A stretch of DNA of 7,584 bases from an uncultured Eubacteriaceae bacterium (GCA_947565475.1 CANOGI010000100.1:1-7584), one strand, 5' to 3'. Numbered from the stretch's first letter, positions 1 to 6,365 are shown. Program-made: numbers and translations. Notes: generated by a model from the letters alone, not told the origin.

Positions 1-727
1 TTCTTATGCTCTGACCGTTGTCAATTCCCTTGGGAATAGATATTTTAACATTTTTATTCTTTCTGACTTTTCCTTTTCCTCTGCAAGAAGGACAAGGCTC
101 TTTTATAATCTTGCCCTCTCCGTGGCATACAGAACAAGGTCTTGTACTTCTCATCGTACCAAACATAGTCTGTTGAACAACGCTTTCCTGTCCCGAGCCC
201 CCGCACTTTTTACAGTTTTCAGCGACAGTCCCCGGCTTCGCCCCTGTACCTTTGCACGTATCACAGCTTTCCGTAACATTTAAAGATATTTCCTTCTCTG
301 TGCCAAACATAGCCTCCTCAAAAGAAATACGTATATTTGTCTGAACGTCGGCCCCTCTTTTCGGCCCGTTTTTACGCCTTCCGCCTCCGCCGAAAATATC
401 GCCGAATCCGCTTCCGCCGAAAAAGCTCTCAAAAATGTCGCCCATATCCATACCGCCGGAAAACCCTCCGAAGCCTCCGGCTCCGCCGCCTCCGCCGTTT
501 TCAAAAGCGGAATGCCCATATCTGTCATACGCCGCTCTCTTGTCCTTGTCACTTAGAACCTCATAGGCCTCTCCCGCTTCTTTAAACTTCGCTTCCGCCT
601 CTTTATTATTTGGGTTGGCGTCGGGATGATACTTTTTAGCGAGCTTTCTGTACGCTTTTTTAATATCCGAATCCCCCGCGTTTTTATCCACGCCTAAAAC
701 CTCATAGTAATCTCGTTTACCTGCCAA
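1..727 (-). CDS. dnaJ: Chaperone protein DnaJ, N-terminal 242 residues (3' end outside window)
   Basis: Class I (type A) Hsp40 co-chaperone, cytosolic; it delivers unfolded clients to DnaK and stimulates its ATPase. Read on the minus strand from TTG at 727-725, the protein opens MAGKRDYYEVLGV. The J domain (about 5-70) has the catalytic HPD at 34-36. A Gly/Phe-rich linker (about 78-116) follows. The zinc-binding domain has four CxxC motifs: C155/C158, C172/C175, C198/C201 and C212/C215. The reading frame is open to the window edge within the C-terminal substrate-binding region (ends GIDNGQSIR), so roughly the last third of a usual 370-390-residue protein is missing. TTG was chosen because MAGKRDYYE is the family N-terminus and AAGGCGGTGAG lies 4 nt upstream; an in-frame GTG at 736-734 falls inside that Shine-Dalgarno. 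dnaJ is last of the heat-shock genes here but is separated from dnaK by 510 nt of structured DNA. Confidence 0.97.
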   Translation of the reverse strand, partial: MAGKRDYYEVLGVDKNAGDSDIKKAYRKLAKKYHPDANPNNKEAEAKFKEAGEAYEVLSDKDKRAAYDRYGHSAFENGGGGGAGGFGGFSGGMDMGDIFESFFGGSGFGDIFGGGGRRKNGPKRGADVQTNIRISFEEAMFGTEKEISLNVTESCDTCKGTGAKPGTVAENCKKCGGSGQESVVQQTMFGTMRSTRPCSVCHGEGKIIKEPCPSCRGKGKVRKNKNVKISIPKGIDNGQSIR

Positions 728-742
728 ACAACTCACCGCCTT
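725..742 (-). promoter_or_regulatory. Strong ribosome binding site with TTG start of dnaJ
   Basis: On the minus strand AAGGCGGTGAG (742-732) differs by one base from the ideal AAGGAGGTGAG and sits 4 nt before TTG (727-725). This decides the start: no ATG is in frame near the family N-terminus, and the only alternative, GTG at 736-734, overlaps the Shine-Dalgarno. A rare start codon behind a nearly perfect Shine-Dalgarno may set the DnaJ level relative to DnaK; that last point is inference. Confidence 0.8.
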
Positions 743-858
743 ATAGCAATTCGCAAAATTTTTATAGCAAAACAATAAAATAATTTCCTGAATACATAGA
801 ATATATAAGTTAATAAACAGTCAAAACTACCCGAATTTTCTTATAATAAAAATTATCA

Positions 859-990
859 TAACCGACGGCGAAAGTATTCTCCTTTGTATTCAGAATAAGG
901 CTTGTCGCCCTTGCGACCTGGCTTGCACTCCCCTTGAATACAAGAGTAAGTTTCCCCGCTTAAAAAGCGGGAGACTTCCTCTGTCGGTTA
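859..990 (-). ncRNA. Compact multi-stem element with terminal inverted repeats; possible orphan HEARO/omega-RNA-like or IS605-derived element
   Basis: Directly visible: perfect 8-bp terminal repeats TAACCGAC (859-866) and GTCGGTTA (983-990). Nested inside are TTGTATTC/GAATACAA (884-891 with 936-943), AAGG/CCTT (897-900 with 932-935), the GTCGC-CCTT-GCGAC hairpin (904-917), and a long hairpin at 944-981 with about 16 pairs, one mismatch and one bulge, around CCCGCTT-AAA-AAGCGGG. These stems nest without conflict, as expected of a folded RNA. On the minus strand ATGA (859-856) overlaps the last base of the right-hand terminal repeat. HEARO RNAs, the guide RNAs of IscB-type nucleases, are reported to sit beside ATGA or GTGA, and IS200/IS605 ends carry similar hairpins. 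No nuclease or transposase gene is present, so an orphan or non-autonomous copy is inferred. The strand is a guess from the ATGA; pairing alone does not settle it. Confidence 0.5.
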
Positions 991-999
991 AACAAAAAT

Positions 1000-1020
1000 T
1001 TTGGAGGCTGTGCCTCCAAA
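1000..1020 (-). terminator. Hairpin plus T-tract, candidate intrinsic terminator after dnaK
   Basis: A perfect 9-bp stem TTTGGAGGC/GCCTCCAAA closes a 3-nt loop. Reading the minus strand, the stem is followed by ATTTTTGTTT (999-990), a usable U-tract; the plus strand has no T-run after the stem, so it would act on transcripts from dnaK. It lies about 218 nt beyond the dnaK stop, which is far for a primary terminator, and only 9 nt from the 859-990 element, so it may instead be part of that element. A second GGAGG block (1021-1025 on the opposite strand) precedes it on the minus strand. Confidence 0.5.
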
Positions 1021-1060
1021 CCTCCGCAAGCTTTTATCAGCCGTATTTTTTCCTTAAAAA

Positions 1061-1119
1061 TCTGTTCAAGTTTACCTCCTATCTTTTACAGTGATTTTTT
1101 ATCAGTAAACTTAAACAGA
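1061..1119 (-). repeat. Long inverted repeat with 15-nt arms in the dnaK-dnaJ spacer
   Basis: The arms at 1061-1075 and 1105-1119 pair at 14 of 15 positions around a 29-nt A+T-rich loop. The one mismatch (C1067 against A1113 on the plus strand) becomes a G-U wobble on the minus strand, so an RNA made in the dnaK-dnaJ direction would pair along the whole arm. No U-tract follows, so it is not a standard intrinsic terminator. It could be a transcript-stabilising or processing hairpin, or the remnant of a small palindromic element. Confidence 0.6.
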
Positions 1120-1150
1120 GAAATTTAACAACTGAAAATTCTTTCGATTT

Positions 1151-1178
1151 TTTCAAGCCCATTAACCATAACTTGAAA
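1151..1178. repeat. Small inverted repeat TTTCAAG/CTTGAAA
   Basis: TTTCAAG (1151-1157) and CTTGAAA (1172-1178) form a 7-bp inverted repeat around a 14-nt loop, between the 1061-1119 repeat and the hairpin next to dnaK. It is A+T-rich and could be chance, but it adds to the unbroken run of inverted repeats across this spacer. Confidence 0.35.
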
Positions 1179-1181
1179 GTT

Positions 1182-1215
1182 CTCCGCTTCTTTTACAGCC
1201 AATAAAGAAGCGGAG
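1182..1215 (-). terminator. 12-bp hairpin 22 nt after the dnaK stop, terminator-like or stabilising
   Basis: CTCCGCTTCTTT (1182-1193) and AAAGAAGCGGAG (1204-1215) are perfect 12-bp complements around a 10-nt loop. Its place just after the dnaK stop codon is where a 3'-end hairpin is expected. On the minus strand the stem is followed only by AACTTTC, not a real U-tract, so termination here would be weak. It may protect the 3' end of a dnaK-terminated message or partly attenuate dnaJ. Confidence 0.55.
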
Positions 1216-1237
1216 TTCTCAGAAAATGATTAAACTT

Positions 1238-3085
1238 TTACATATCAATTACATCGTCGTTTCCGCCGCCGGCGTTTTGGTCCCCGCCCATATTCATGTT
1301 AGGGTCAGCCTGGGCGCCCGCCTGCTGATACAATCTTGTGGTAAAATCGTTCACAACCTTTGAGAGAGCCTCTGTAGCCGTTTTCAGCGTTGATACGTCG
1401 CTTTCGGACATTGTGTCGGAATTCATTCCCTCCGTAACCTTTTTAAGGTTCTCGACTTCTCCCTGAATTTTGTTCTTGTCCTCGTCGGTGATTTTATCTT
1501 TGAGATTTTCGTCGTTTAATAATTTCTCAGTCTGGAAAATCAAACTGTCCGCCTCGTTTTTAACGTCTATGGCCTCTTTTCGCTTTTTGTCCTGCTCGGC
1601 GTACTGTTCCGCCTCTTTAACCGCTCTGTCTATTTCCTCGTCGCTTAAATTAGTGCTTGACGTAATAGTAATGTTTTGTTCTTTGCCTGTTCCCAAATCT
1701 TTCGCCGAAACTTTTGTAATACCATTGGCGTCGATGTCAAAAGAAACCTCAATCTGAGGTACTCCTCTTGGAGCCGGAGCGATTCCGTCAAGTCTGAACT
1801 GCCCTAAAGACTTGTTGTCTTTAGCCAATGGCCTTTCTCCCTGTACAATATTTATATCAACCGCCGTCTGATTGTCAGCGTAAGTTGAGAAAATCTGTTT
1901 TTTATTAGTCGGTATAGTTGTGTTTCTCGGAATAAGTACGGTTGAGACGCCTCCCGCCGTTTCAATACCGAGAGAAAGAGGAGTAACGTCAAGAAGAAGA
2001 ATACTTCCGGCGCCCTCGTCTCCGGCGAGCTTTCCGCCCTGAATAGAAGCGCCTAAAGCCACGCACTCGTCAGGATTTATACCCTTAAAAGGTTCTTTTC
2101 CCGTAATTTTAGCCACTTCATCTTGAACGGCTGGTATTCTTGTGGAACCGCCGACAAGGAGAACTTTATCAAGTTCAGAAGCCGTAAGGTCAGCATCTGA
2201 CAAAGCCGTTTTAACAGGACCTAAAGTAGCTTCCACAAGGTCGTGAGTAAGCTCGTCAAATTTCGCTCTTGATATAGTTACGTCAAGATGTTTGGGGCCG
2301 TCCTGATTCATCGTGATAAACGGGAGATTAACGTTGGTTGTCGTCGTTGTGGAAAGCTCTTTTTTCGCTTTCTCCGCGGCCTCTTTAAGACGCTGCATAG
2401 CCATCTTGTCGGCGCTTAAATCCATATTTTCAGCTTTTTTAAATTCTGAAACAAGATAATCAATAATTCTCTGGTCAAAATCGTCTCCGCCTAAGTGGTT
2501 GTTTCCGCTTGTGGCTAAAACCTCGATAACGCCGTCGCCTATCTCTATTATCGAAACGTCAAAAGTACCGCCGCCCAAGTCGTAAACCATAATCTTCTGC
2601 TCTTTCTCGTTGTCAAGACCATATGCCAAAGCCGCCGCGGTAGGCTCGTTAATAATACGCTTTACATCGAGTCCCGCGATTTTTCCAGCGTCTTTCGTCG
2701 CCTGTCTCTGGCTGTCCGTAAAATAAGCCGGAACAGTTATAACCGCCTCTTTAACGTCCTCGCCTATATAGCTCTCAGCGTCTTTTTTAAGCTTTTGTAA
2801 AATCATCGCCGAAACTTCCTGAGGAGAGTATTTTTTGTCGTCATAAGCGAATTTATAGTCTGAACCCATGTGACGTTTAATAGAAATAACAGTACCGTCA
2901 ACGTTTGTAACCGCCTGACGTTTGGCCGTCTCTCCAACGAGCCTCTCGCCGGTCTTTGTGAAACCAACAACAGACGGTGTTGTTCTCATACCCTCGCTGT
3001 TAGCGATAACAACAGGCTGACCGCCCTCCATAACAGCTACACAAGAGTTTGTGGTACCTAAGTCAATGCCAATAATTTTTCCCAT
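1238..3085 (-). CDS. dnaK: Chaperone protein DnaK (Hsp70)
   Basis: ATP-dependent cytosolic chaperone that binds exposed hydrophobic segments and is cycled by DnaJ and GrpE. The 615 residues match the Gram-positive length (about 610) and lack the NBD insertion of Gram-negative DnaK. The actin-like ATPase domain (about 1-362) shows IGIDLGTTNSCVAV (5-18), NEPTAAALAYG (146-156), YDLGGGTFDVS (168-178) and LLVGGSTRIP (309-318). The interdomain linker LLLDVTPLSLGIE (363-375) follows, then the beta-sandwich substrate-binding domain and a charged helical lid. The tail is Gly/Asn-rich and ends DDVIDM, a variant of the acidic DnaK C-terminus. ATG at 3085 has GGGAGG 8 nt upstream. It is third in the CIRCE-controlled operon, 249 nt after grpE; that gap is A+T-rich with no convincing promoter or second CIRCE. 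Confidence 0.99.
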   Translation of the reverse strand: MGKIIGIDLGTTNSCVAVMEGGQPVVIANSEGMRTTPSVVGFTKTGERLVGETAKRQAVTNVDGTVISIKRHMGSDYKFAYDDKKYSPQEVSAMILQKLKKDAESYIGEDVKEAVITVPAYFTDSQRQATKDAGKIAGLDVKRIINEPTAAALAYGLDNEKEQKIMVYDLGGGTFDVSIIEIGDGVIEVLATSGNNHLGGDDFDQRIIDYLVSEFKKAENMDLSADKMAMQRLKEAAEKAKKELSTTTTTNVNLPFITMNQDGPKHLDVTISRAKFDELTHDLVEATLGPVKTALSDADLTASELDKVLLVGGSTRIPAVQDEVAKITGKEPFKGINPDECVALGASIQGGKLAGDEGAGSILLLDVTPLSLGIETAGGVSTVLIPRNTTIPTNKKQIFSTYADNQTAVDINIVQGERPLAKDNKSLGQFRLDGIAPAPRGVPQIEVSFDIDANGITKVSAKDLGTGKEQNITITSSTNLSDEEIDRAVKEAEQYAEQDKKRKEAIDVKNEADSLIFQTEKLLNDENLKDKITDEDKNKIQGEVENLKKVTEGMNSDTMSESDVSTLKTATEALSKVVNDFTTRLYQQAGAQADPNMNMGGDQNAGGGNDDVIDM

Positions 3086-3334
3086 TATTATTTCCTCCCA
3101 AAAAATAAAATAATATAAATAACAGTATACTTAAATTTTGCGTTTAACAATATTTGTCTTTTATATAATAACCAATTTAAGCGATTAATAAAAACTTATT
3201 TTACTTAAAATTTCTCAAATTGTCTTAATATCCTCTTTCCACTTTCGTCGTTTTATTTTAAAAACGCCTTTCGCTGAGACTTTTGCGGTCACTCTCGTAA
3301 AATATTTTTTACTTTCGATTTAGTTTTTATAATT

Positions 3335-3904
3335 TTAATTGGCTACCTGCACCATACTCGGCCTTATTACCTTGTCCCTGCAAATATAACCTTTCTGCAA
3401 AACGGCGCATACCTCGTTTTCCCCAAAATTCTCATCTTCTATGTGCGTTACGGCGTTATGAAAATTCGGGTCAAATTTTTTTCCCTCCGCCTCAATTTCC
3501 TTAACGCCGAGAGAACCTAAAATTTCGGTAAATTGTTTTAAAACCATCTCAATACCCTTGTAAAGACCGCTTTCCTTTTCCTCGTCAGAAACGGCTAAAA
3601 CAGCTCTCTCAAAATTATCAATAACCGGAATGAGTTTAAGAACGGAGTCCCTTACACCGTCGTCGTACATACTCGCCTTTTCTTTAGACGTGCGTTTTCT
3701 GAAATTATCAAATTCCGCTAAAGTTCTTTGATACCTGTCTAAATAATCGGCGGCCTTTTTCTCAAGTTCGGCTTTCTCGTCAATAACGTCAGAGGCTTTT
3801 TCCTCGCTTTCAGAAGCGCCCTCCTCTTGGGCGTCGTTTTCCTCACCCAAAAGTTCCTCCTCGTTTGTTAAATCGTCGTTAATTTCTTTCTCGTTTTCTT
3901 TCAT
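3335..3904 (-). CDS. grpE: GrpE, nucleotide exchange factor for DnaK
   Basis: GrpE forms a dimer that opens the DnaK ATPase domain to release ADP, closing the chaperone cycle; cytosolic. The 189 residues have a very acidic, probably disordered N-terminus (1-45), a charged coiled-coil helix (about 45-90) including LAEFDNFRKRT (62-72), and the C-terminal beta domain with KKFDPNFHNAV (142-152) and the signature run QKGYICRDKVIRPSMVQVA (170-188). The ATG at 3904 is preceded directly by an in-frame TAG, so it is the first possible start. Its AAAGGAG lies 12 nt upstream, a somewhat long spacing. It begins 34 nt after the hrcA stop, consistent with co-transcription. Confidence 0.97.
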   Translation of the reverse strand: MKENEKEINDDLTNEEELLGEENDAQEEGASESEEKASDVIDEKAELEKKAADYLDRYQRTLAEFDNFRKRTSKEKASMYDDGVRDSVLKLIPVIDNFERAVLAVSDEEKESGLYKGIEMVLKQFTEILGSLGVKEIEAEGKKFDPNFHNAVTHIEDENFGENEVCAVLQKGYICRDKVIRPSMVQVAN

Positions 3905-3938
3905 CTATATAAACGTCTCCTTTCCGTAAATAAACCTT

Positions 3939-4982
3939 TTATCCGTCGGAAAAAGCCTTAATTACATCATTTATACTTTCAACAATACTGCTTAAAACAG
4001 GAATAACTTGAGCGTAATTCATTCTTGTGGGACCTATTATTCCGATGCTTCCATAAGAATTCTCGCCATATTTATAATCTGTTTTAATAATACTGCAGTC
4101 TTTAAGCTGTTCTAAAGAATTCTCGTTTCCTATGAGAATTTTAATATTCCCAAAGTCAGAGTGGCTTCCGTCGCCCTCAAGAATATTGATAAGCATATCT
4201 TTTTCCTCAAGAGCCTTAAAAACTGATTTAGCCTTGTCAATGTCGCTGAATTCAGGAAAATCAAGTATATTATTCACACCGCTTGTATATACCTGCATAT
4301 CTCTTTCCTGTCCCACCGTTTTTATAACAGAGACAAAAACGTCGTCAATAAGCTTTCCGTAAGGCGAGTTTAAAAATTGAGAATAGGCTTTCTTTGACAC
4401 AATTTCCTCAAATGAGAATTCTTTAAAAGCCTTGTTCACAATACCTGAGATTTGATTTAAAATATCCGTATCCGGAGCGTGATCTACTTTAATTACGTTG
4501 TTTTTAACTACTTTGTTGTTCGTTACGACAACGGTGATTACAGAAGTATCGTCAAAAGGTATCACCTGTACGTGCTTTATTTTCACCTCCTGGGACTTAG
4601 GCTCGCTCACAACCGTCGTATAATTGGTAAGCATGGTGAGGGCTTTCGCGGTCTGCCGCATTAGATACTCTATATGGTCAATATTTTGAGCGACAGTACT
4701 TCTTAAAAAATTCGACTCCGCTTCAGTAAGCTCCCTAAAACGGAGAAGCCTGTCGACATAAAGCCTGTATCCCCTGTCCGATGGCACCCGCCCCGAAGAT
4801 GTGTGAGGCTGTATAATAAAACCGAGCTCCTCAAGGTCACTCATCTCATTTCTTATCGTGGCGCTGCTTATCCCCAAATCATATTTCTTGGCGATAGTTC
4901 TTGAGCCGATAGGCTCCGCCGTGGCGATATAATCGTTTATAATCGCCTCCAAAATTTTTATTTTTCTCTCATTAAGAATCAT
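3939..4982 (-). CDS. hrcA: Heat-inducible transcription repressor HrcA
   Basis: HrcA represses class I heat-shock genes by binding CIRCE; the family needs GroEL to stay active, so unfolded protein titrates GroEL and derepresses the genes. The preferred start, ATG at 4982, gives 347 residues beginning MILNERKIKILEAI, matching the family N-terminus, with AAAGGG 10 nt upstream. An in-frame GTG at 4991 would add three residues but lies against that Shine-Dalgarno. The winged-helix DNA-binding domain spans about 1-75, with ATIRNEMSDLEELG (41-54) and SSGRVPSDRGYRLYVD (62-77). The middle GAF-like and dimerisation regions are recognisable only by position; the end has the family motif GIIGPTRMNYAQVIPVLSSI. 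It is first in the operon, directly downstream of the CIRCE it should bind, hence autoregulated. Confidence 0.98.
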   Translation of the reverse strand: MILNERKIKILEAIINDYIATAEPIGSRTIAKKYDLGISSATIRNEMSDLEELGFIIQPHTSSGRVPSDRGYRLYVDRLLRFRELTEAESNFLRSTVAQNIDHIEYLMRQTAKALTMLTNYTTVVSEPKSQEVKIKHVQVIPFDDTSVITVVVTNNKVVKNNVIKVDHAPDTDILNQISGIVNKAFKEFSFEEIVSKKAYSQFLNSPYGKLIDDVFVSVIKTVGQERDMQVYTSGVNNILDFPEFSDIDKAKSVFKALEEKDMLINILEGDGSHSDFGNIKILIGNENSLEQLKDCSIIKTDYKYGENSYGSIGIIGPTRMNYAQVIPVLSSIVESINDVIKAFSDG

Positions 4983-5015
4983 TCTAATCACGCCCTTTTT
5001 AAGAACACTTCTCTG

Positions 5016-5042
5016 TTAGCACTCATTAACATCGAGTGCTAA
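5016..5042 (-). promoter_or_regulatory. CIRCE operator (HrcA binding site)
   Basis: TTAGCACTC-N9-GAGTGCTAA matches the CIRCE consensus at every base, and the flanking G5015/C5043 extends the palindrome. It lies 33 nt upstream of the hrcA ATG and immediately downstream of the sigma-A promoter at 5054-5082, so the operator should fall at the very 5' end of the transcript. This is the usual arrangement for repression by HrcA. No second CIRCE appears before grpE, dnaK or dnaJ. Confidence 0.98.
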
Positions 5043-5053
5043 CATCTAATATA

Positions 5054-5082
5054 AAAATATCACTAATGAATAAATATGTCAA
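5054..5082 (-). promoter_or_regulatory. Sigma-A promoter of the hrcA-grpE-dnaK operon
   Basis: On the minus strand a perfect -35 TTGACA (5082-5077), a 17-nt spacer, and -10 TATTTT (5059-5054, 4 of 6 consensus bases) predict a start near 5047, just before CIRCE. Position and spacing fit the classical vegetative promoter plus CIRCE design. Confidence 0.85.
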
Positions 5083-5186
5083 GACTTTATTTAAAATTTT
5101 TTTATATTTTTAAGAAACGACCTGTTTTCCTTTGTGTTCTCTTAAAATATCAAAAAATGATTTTCATATATAAAAAACCGTGATTA

Positions 5187-5215
5187 TTGACAAAATGGTC
5201 TGATTATTTTATAAT
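5187..5215 (+). promoter_or_regulatory. Fully consensus sigma-A promoter for the glycosyltransferase gene
   Basis: TTGACA (5187-5192), a 17-nt spacer, and TATAAT (5210-5215) match consensus at all 12 bases. The predicted start near 5222 leaves a leader of about 150 nt before the ATG at 5376. It is divergent from the heat-shock promoter, with about 100 nt between the two -35 boxes. I see no operator palindrome over it. Confidence 0.85.
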
Positions 5216-5230
5216 CAAAAGAAATACAAA

Positions 5231-5352
5231 CAGTGTGTTAAAAAATAGGTCAAATACTACAAAATAGTAAAAACAGGTGATTATAAAACTTATTTTTTTA
5301 TCGTATTTTTTTCTAATCTCTGTGTAGCTTTTTTAACTTTTATAACACGCTG
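5231..5352 (+). repeat. Leader with two mutually exclusive long-range pairings upstream of the glycosyltransferase
   Basis: Within the predicted 5' leader, CAGTGTGTTA (5231-5240) can pair with TAACACGCTG (5343-5352) through ten pairs including one U-G. The overlapping GTTAAAAAA (5237-5245) can instead pair with TTTTTTAAC (5329-5337), nine perfect pairs. The two foldings share 5237-5240 and so exclude each other. The first would end 8 nt before the AAAGGA Shine-Dalgarno (5361-5366). No known riboswitch motif was recognised. In such A+T-rich DNA the second pairing could be chance; regulation is inference. Confidence 0.35.
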
Positions 5353-5375
5353 ATACTAAGAAAGGACTGTTAAAA

Positions 5376-6338
5376 ATGCCTCCTAAATTAATAATAGTTA
5401 TTCCCTGTTATAATGAGGAAGAGGTACTTCCCATAACCTCAAAAATGTTCCTTGACAAAATAAATAAACTTTCATCCGAGAATAAAATCTCCGACGAAAG
5501 TAAAATAATGTTCGTAAACGACGGAAGTAAGGATAAAACATGGGAAATAATAGAAAATCTCGCCAAATCAGATAAACATTTCATAGGAATATCACAAAGC
5601 AGAAACAGAGGACATCAAAACGCTGTTCTCGCGGGTCTTATGGAAGCCAAAAATAACTGTGATATAACGATAAGCATAGACTGCGACGGGCAAGATGACA
5701 TAAACGCCATGGATAAAATGGTAGACGCCTATAAAGAGGGATACGAGGTAGTATACGGGGTTCGCTCAAAGCGTGATACAGATACTTTATTCAAAAGGTT
5801 TACCGCGGAAAGCTTCTATAAGCTTTTATCTAAAATGGGGGCGGAAGTCGTTTTCAACCACGCTGATTACAGAATGATAAGCAACAGGGTGTTAAACGAG
5901 TTCGCCAAATTTAAAGAGGTAAATATATTTTTAAGAGGAATGCTTCCCCTTGTGGGATTTAAAAGCACCACAGTGGAATATGAGAGAAACGAGCGTATAG
6001 CGGGGGAGAGTCATTATCCTTTAAGTAAAATGCTTGCTCTCGCTTTTGACGGAATAACGAGCCTTTCCACAAAACCTATTAAAATTATAATAAATTTTGG
6101 ATTAATCGTGGCGGCGATAAGCTTTATAGGAATAATCTGGGCTATAGTTGAGGCGCTCTCCGGCTCAACTTCAACAGGCTGGGCGTCAACAGTTTGTATA
6201 ATTTGCTTTATAGGAGGTATACAATTAGTATCAATCGGTATAATTGGTCAGTATATAGGTAAAATTTATATGGAGGTAAAACATCGTCCAAGATATATAA
6301 TAAGCGACAAAACTTACGACGAACTAAATGACATATAA
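5376..6338 (+). CDS. Family 2 glycosyltransferase, membrane-anchored GtrB/DPM1 type
   Basis: Likely moves a sugar from a nucleotide-sugar to undecaprenyl phosphate on the inner membrane face, as GtrB/CsbB-like relatives do; donor and acceptor cannot be read from the sequence. The 320 residues have a GT-A catalytic domain (about 1-230): IIVIPCYNEEEV (6-17), VNDGSKDKT (47-55), SRNRGHQNAVLAG (75-87), and the metal/nucleotide-binding IDCDGQDD (101-108), where relatives usually have DADLQDPP. NHADYRMIS (161-169) and RIAGESHYPLSKM (207-219) are further family signatures. Two hydrophobic segments near 236-258 and 271-292 are followed by KHRPRYIISDKTY, typical of the two-helix GtrB anchor. AAAGGA lies 9 nt before the ATG. 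galE follows after 102 nt on the same strand, so the pair may share the consensus promoter and a role in envelope glycosylation. Confidence 0.93.
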   Translation: MPPKLIIVIPCYNEEEVLPITSKMFLDKINKLSSENKISDESKIMFVNDGSKDKTWEIIENLAKSDKHFIGISQSRNRGHQNAVLAGLMEAKNNCDITISIDCDGQDDINAMDKMVDAYKEGYEVVYGVRSKRDTDTLFKRFTAESFYKLLSKMGAEVVFNHADYRMISNRVLNEFAKFKEVNIFLRGMLPLVGFKSTTVEYERNERIAGESHYPLSKMLALAFDGITSLSTKPIKIIINFGLIVAAISFIGIIWAIVEALSGSTSTGWASTVCIICFIGGIQLVSIGIIGQYIGKIYMEVKHRPRYIISDKTYDELNDI

Positions 6339-6344
6339 CTTACC

Positions 6345-6365
6345 CGTTTATGGGATATATAAACG
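6345..6365. repeat. Small hairpin between glycosyltransferase and galE
   Basis: CGTTTAT (6345-6351) and ATAAACG (6359-6365) form a perfect 7-bp stem around a 7-nt loop, beginning 7 nt after the glycosyltransferase stop. No T-run follows, so it is a poor terminator and the two genes are probably co-transcribed. No clear promoter for galE was found in the 102-nt gap. Confidence 0.4.

Noticed and set aside
280..585. Open frames on both strands across the dnaJ linker region.
   Set aside because: They are out-of-frame shadows of the Gly/Phe-rich and Arg-rich coding of dnaJ, with low-complexity translations.
741..770. Direct repeat TTATAGCAA at 741-749 and 762-770 next to the dnaJ ribosome binding site.
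   Set aside because: Nine A+T-rich bases repeated once; probably chance, with no further copies seen.
798..824. Possible minus-strand promoter for dnaJ: TTGACT (824-819) and TATTCT (803-798).
   Set aside because: The spacer is only 15 nt and the -10 matches 4 of 6; in such A+T-rich DNA this is too weak to annotate, though a dnaJ promoter somewhere in 728-858 remains plausible.
1470..1757. Plus-strand open frame within dnaK.
   Set aside because: Antisense shadow of the dnaK substrate-binding and lid coding sequence.
3101..3334. Internal dnaK promoter or terminator in the grpE-dnaK gap, e.g. TATACT near 3124-3129 and the CGTTTT/AAAACG hairpin at 3249-3266.
   Set aside because: No -35 at proper spacing, no CIRCE, and the hairpin is short and A+T-rich without a following U-tract.
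4983..4991. Upstream GTG start for hrcA giving three extra residues.
   Set aside because: The GTG directly follows AAAGGGC, leaving almost no Shine-Dalgarno spacing, whereas ATG at 4982 has about 10 nt and gives the family N-terminus.
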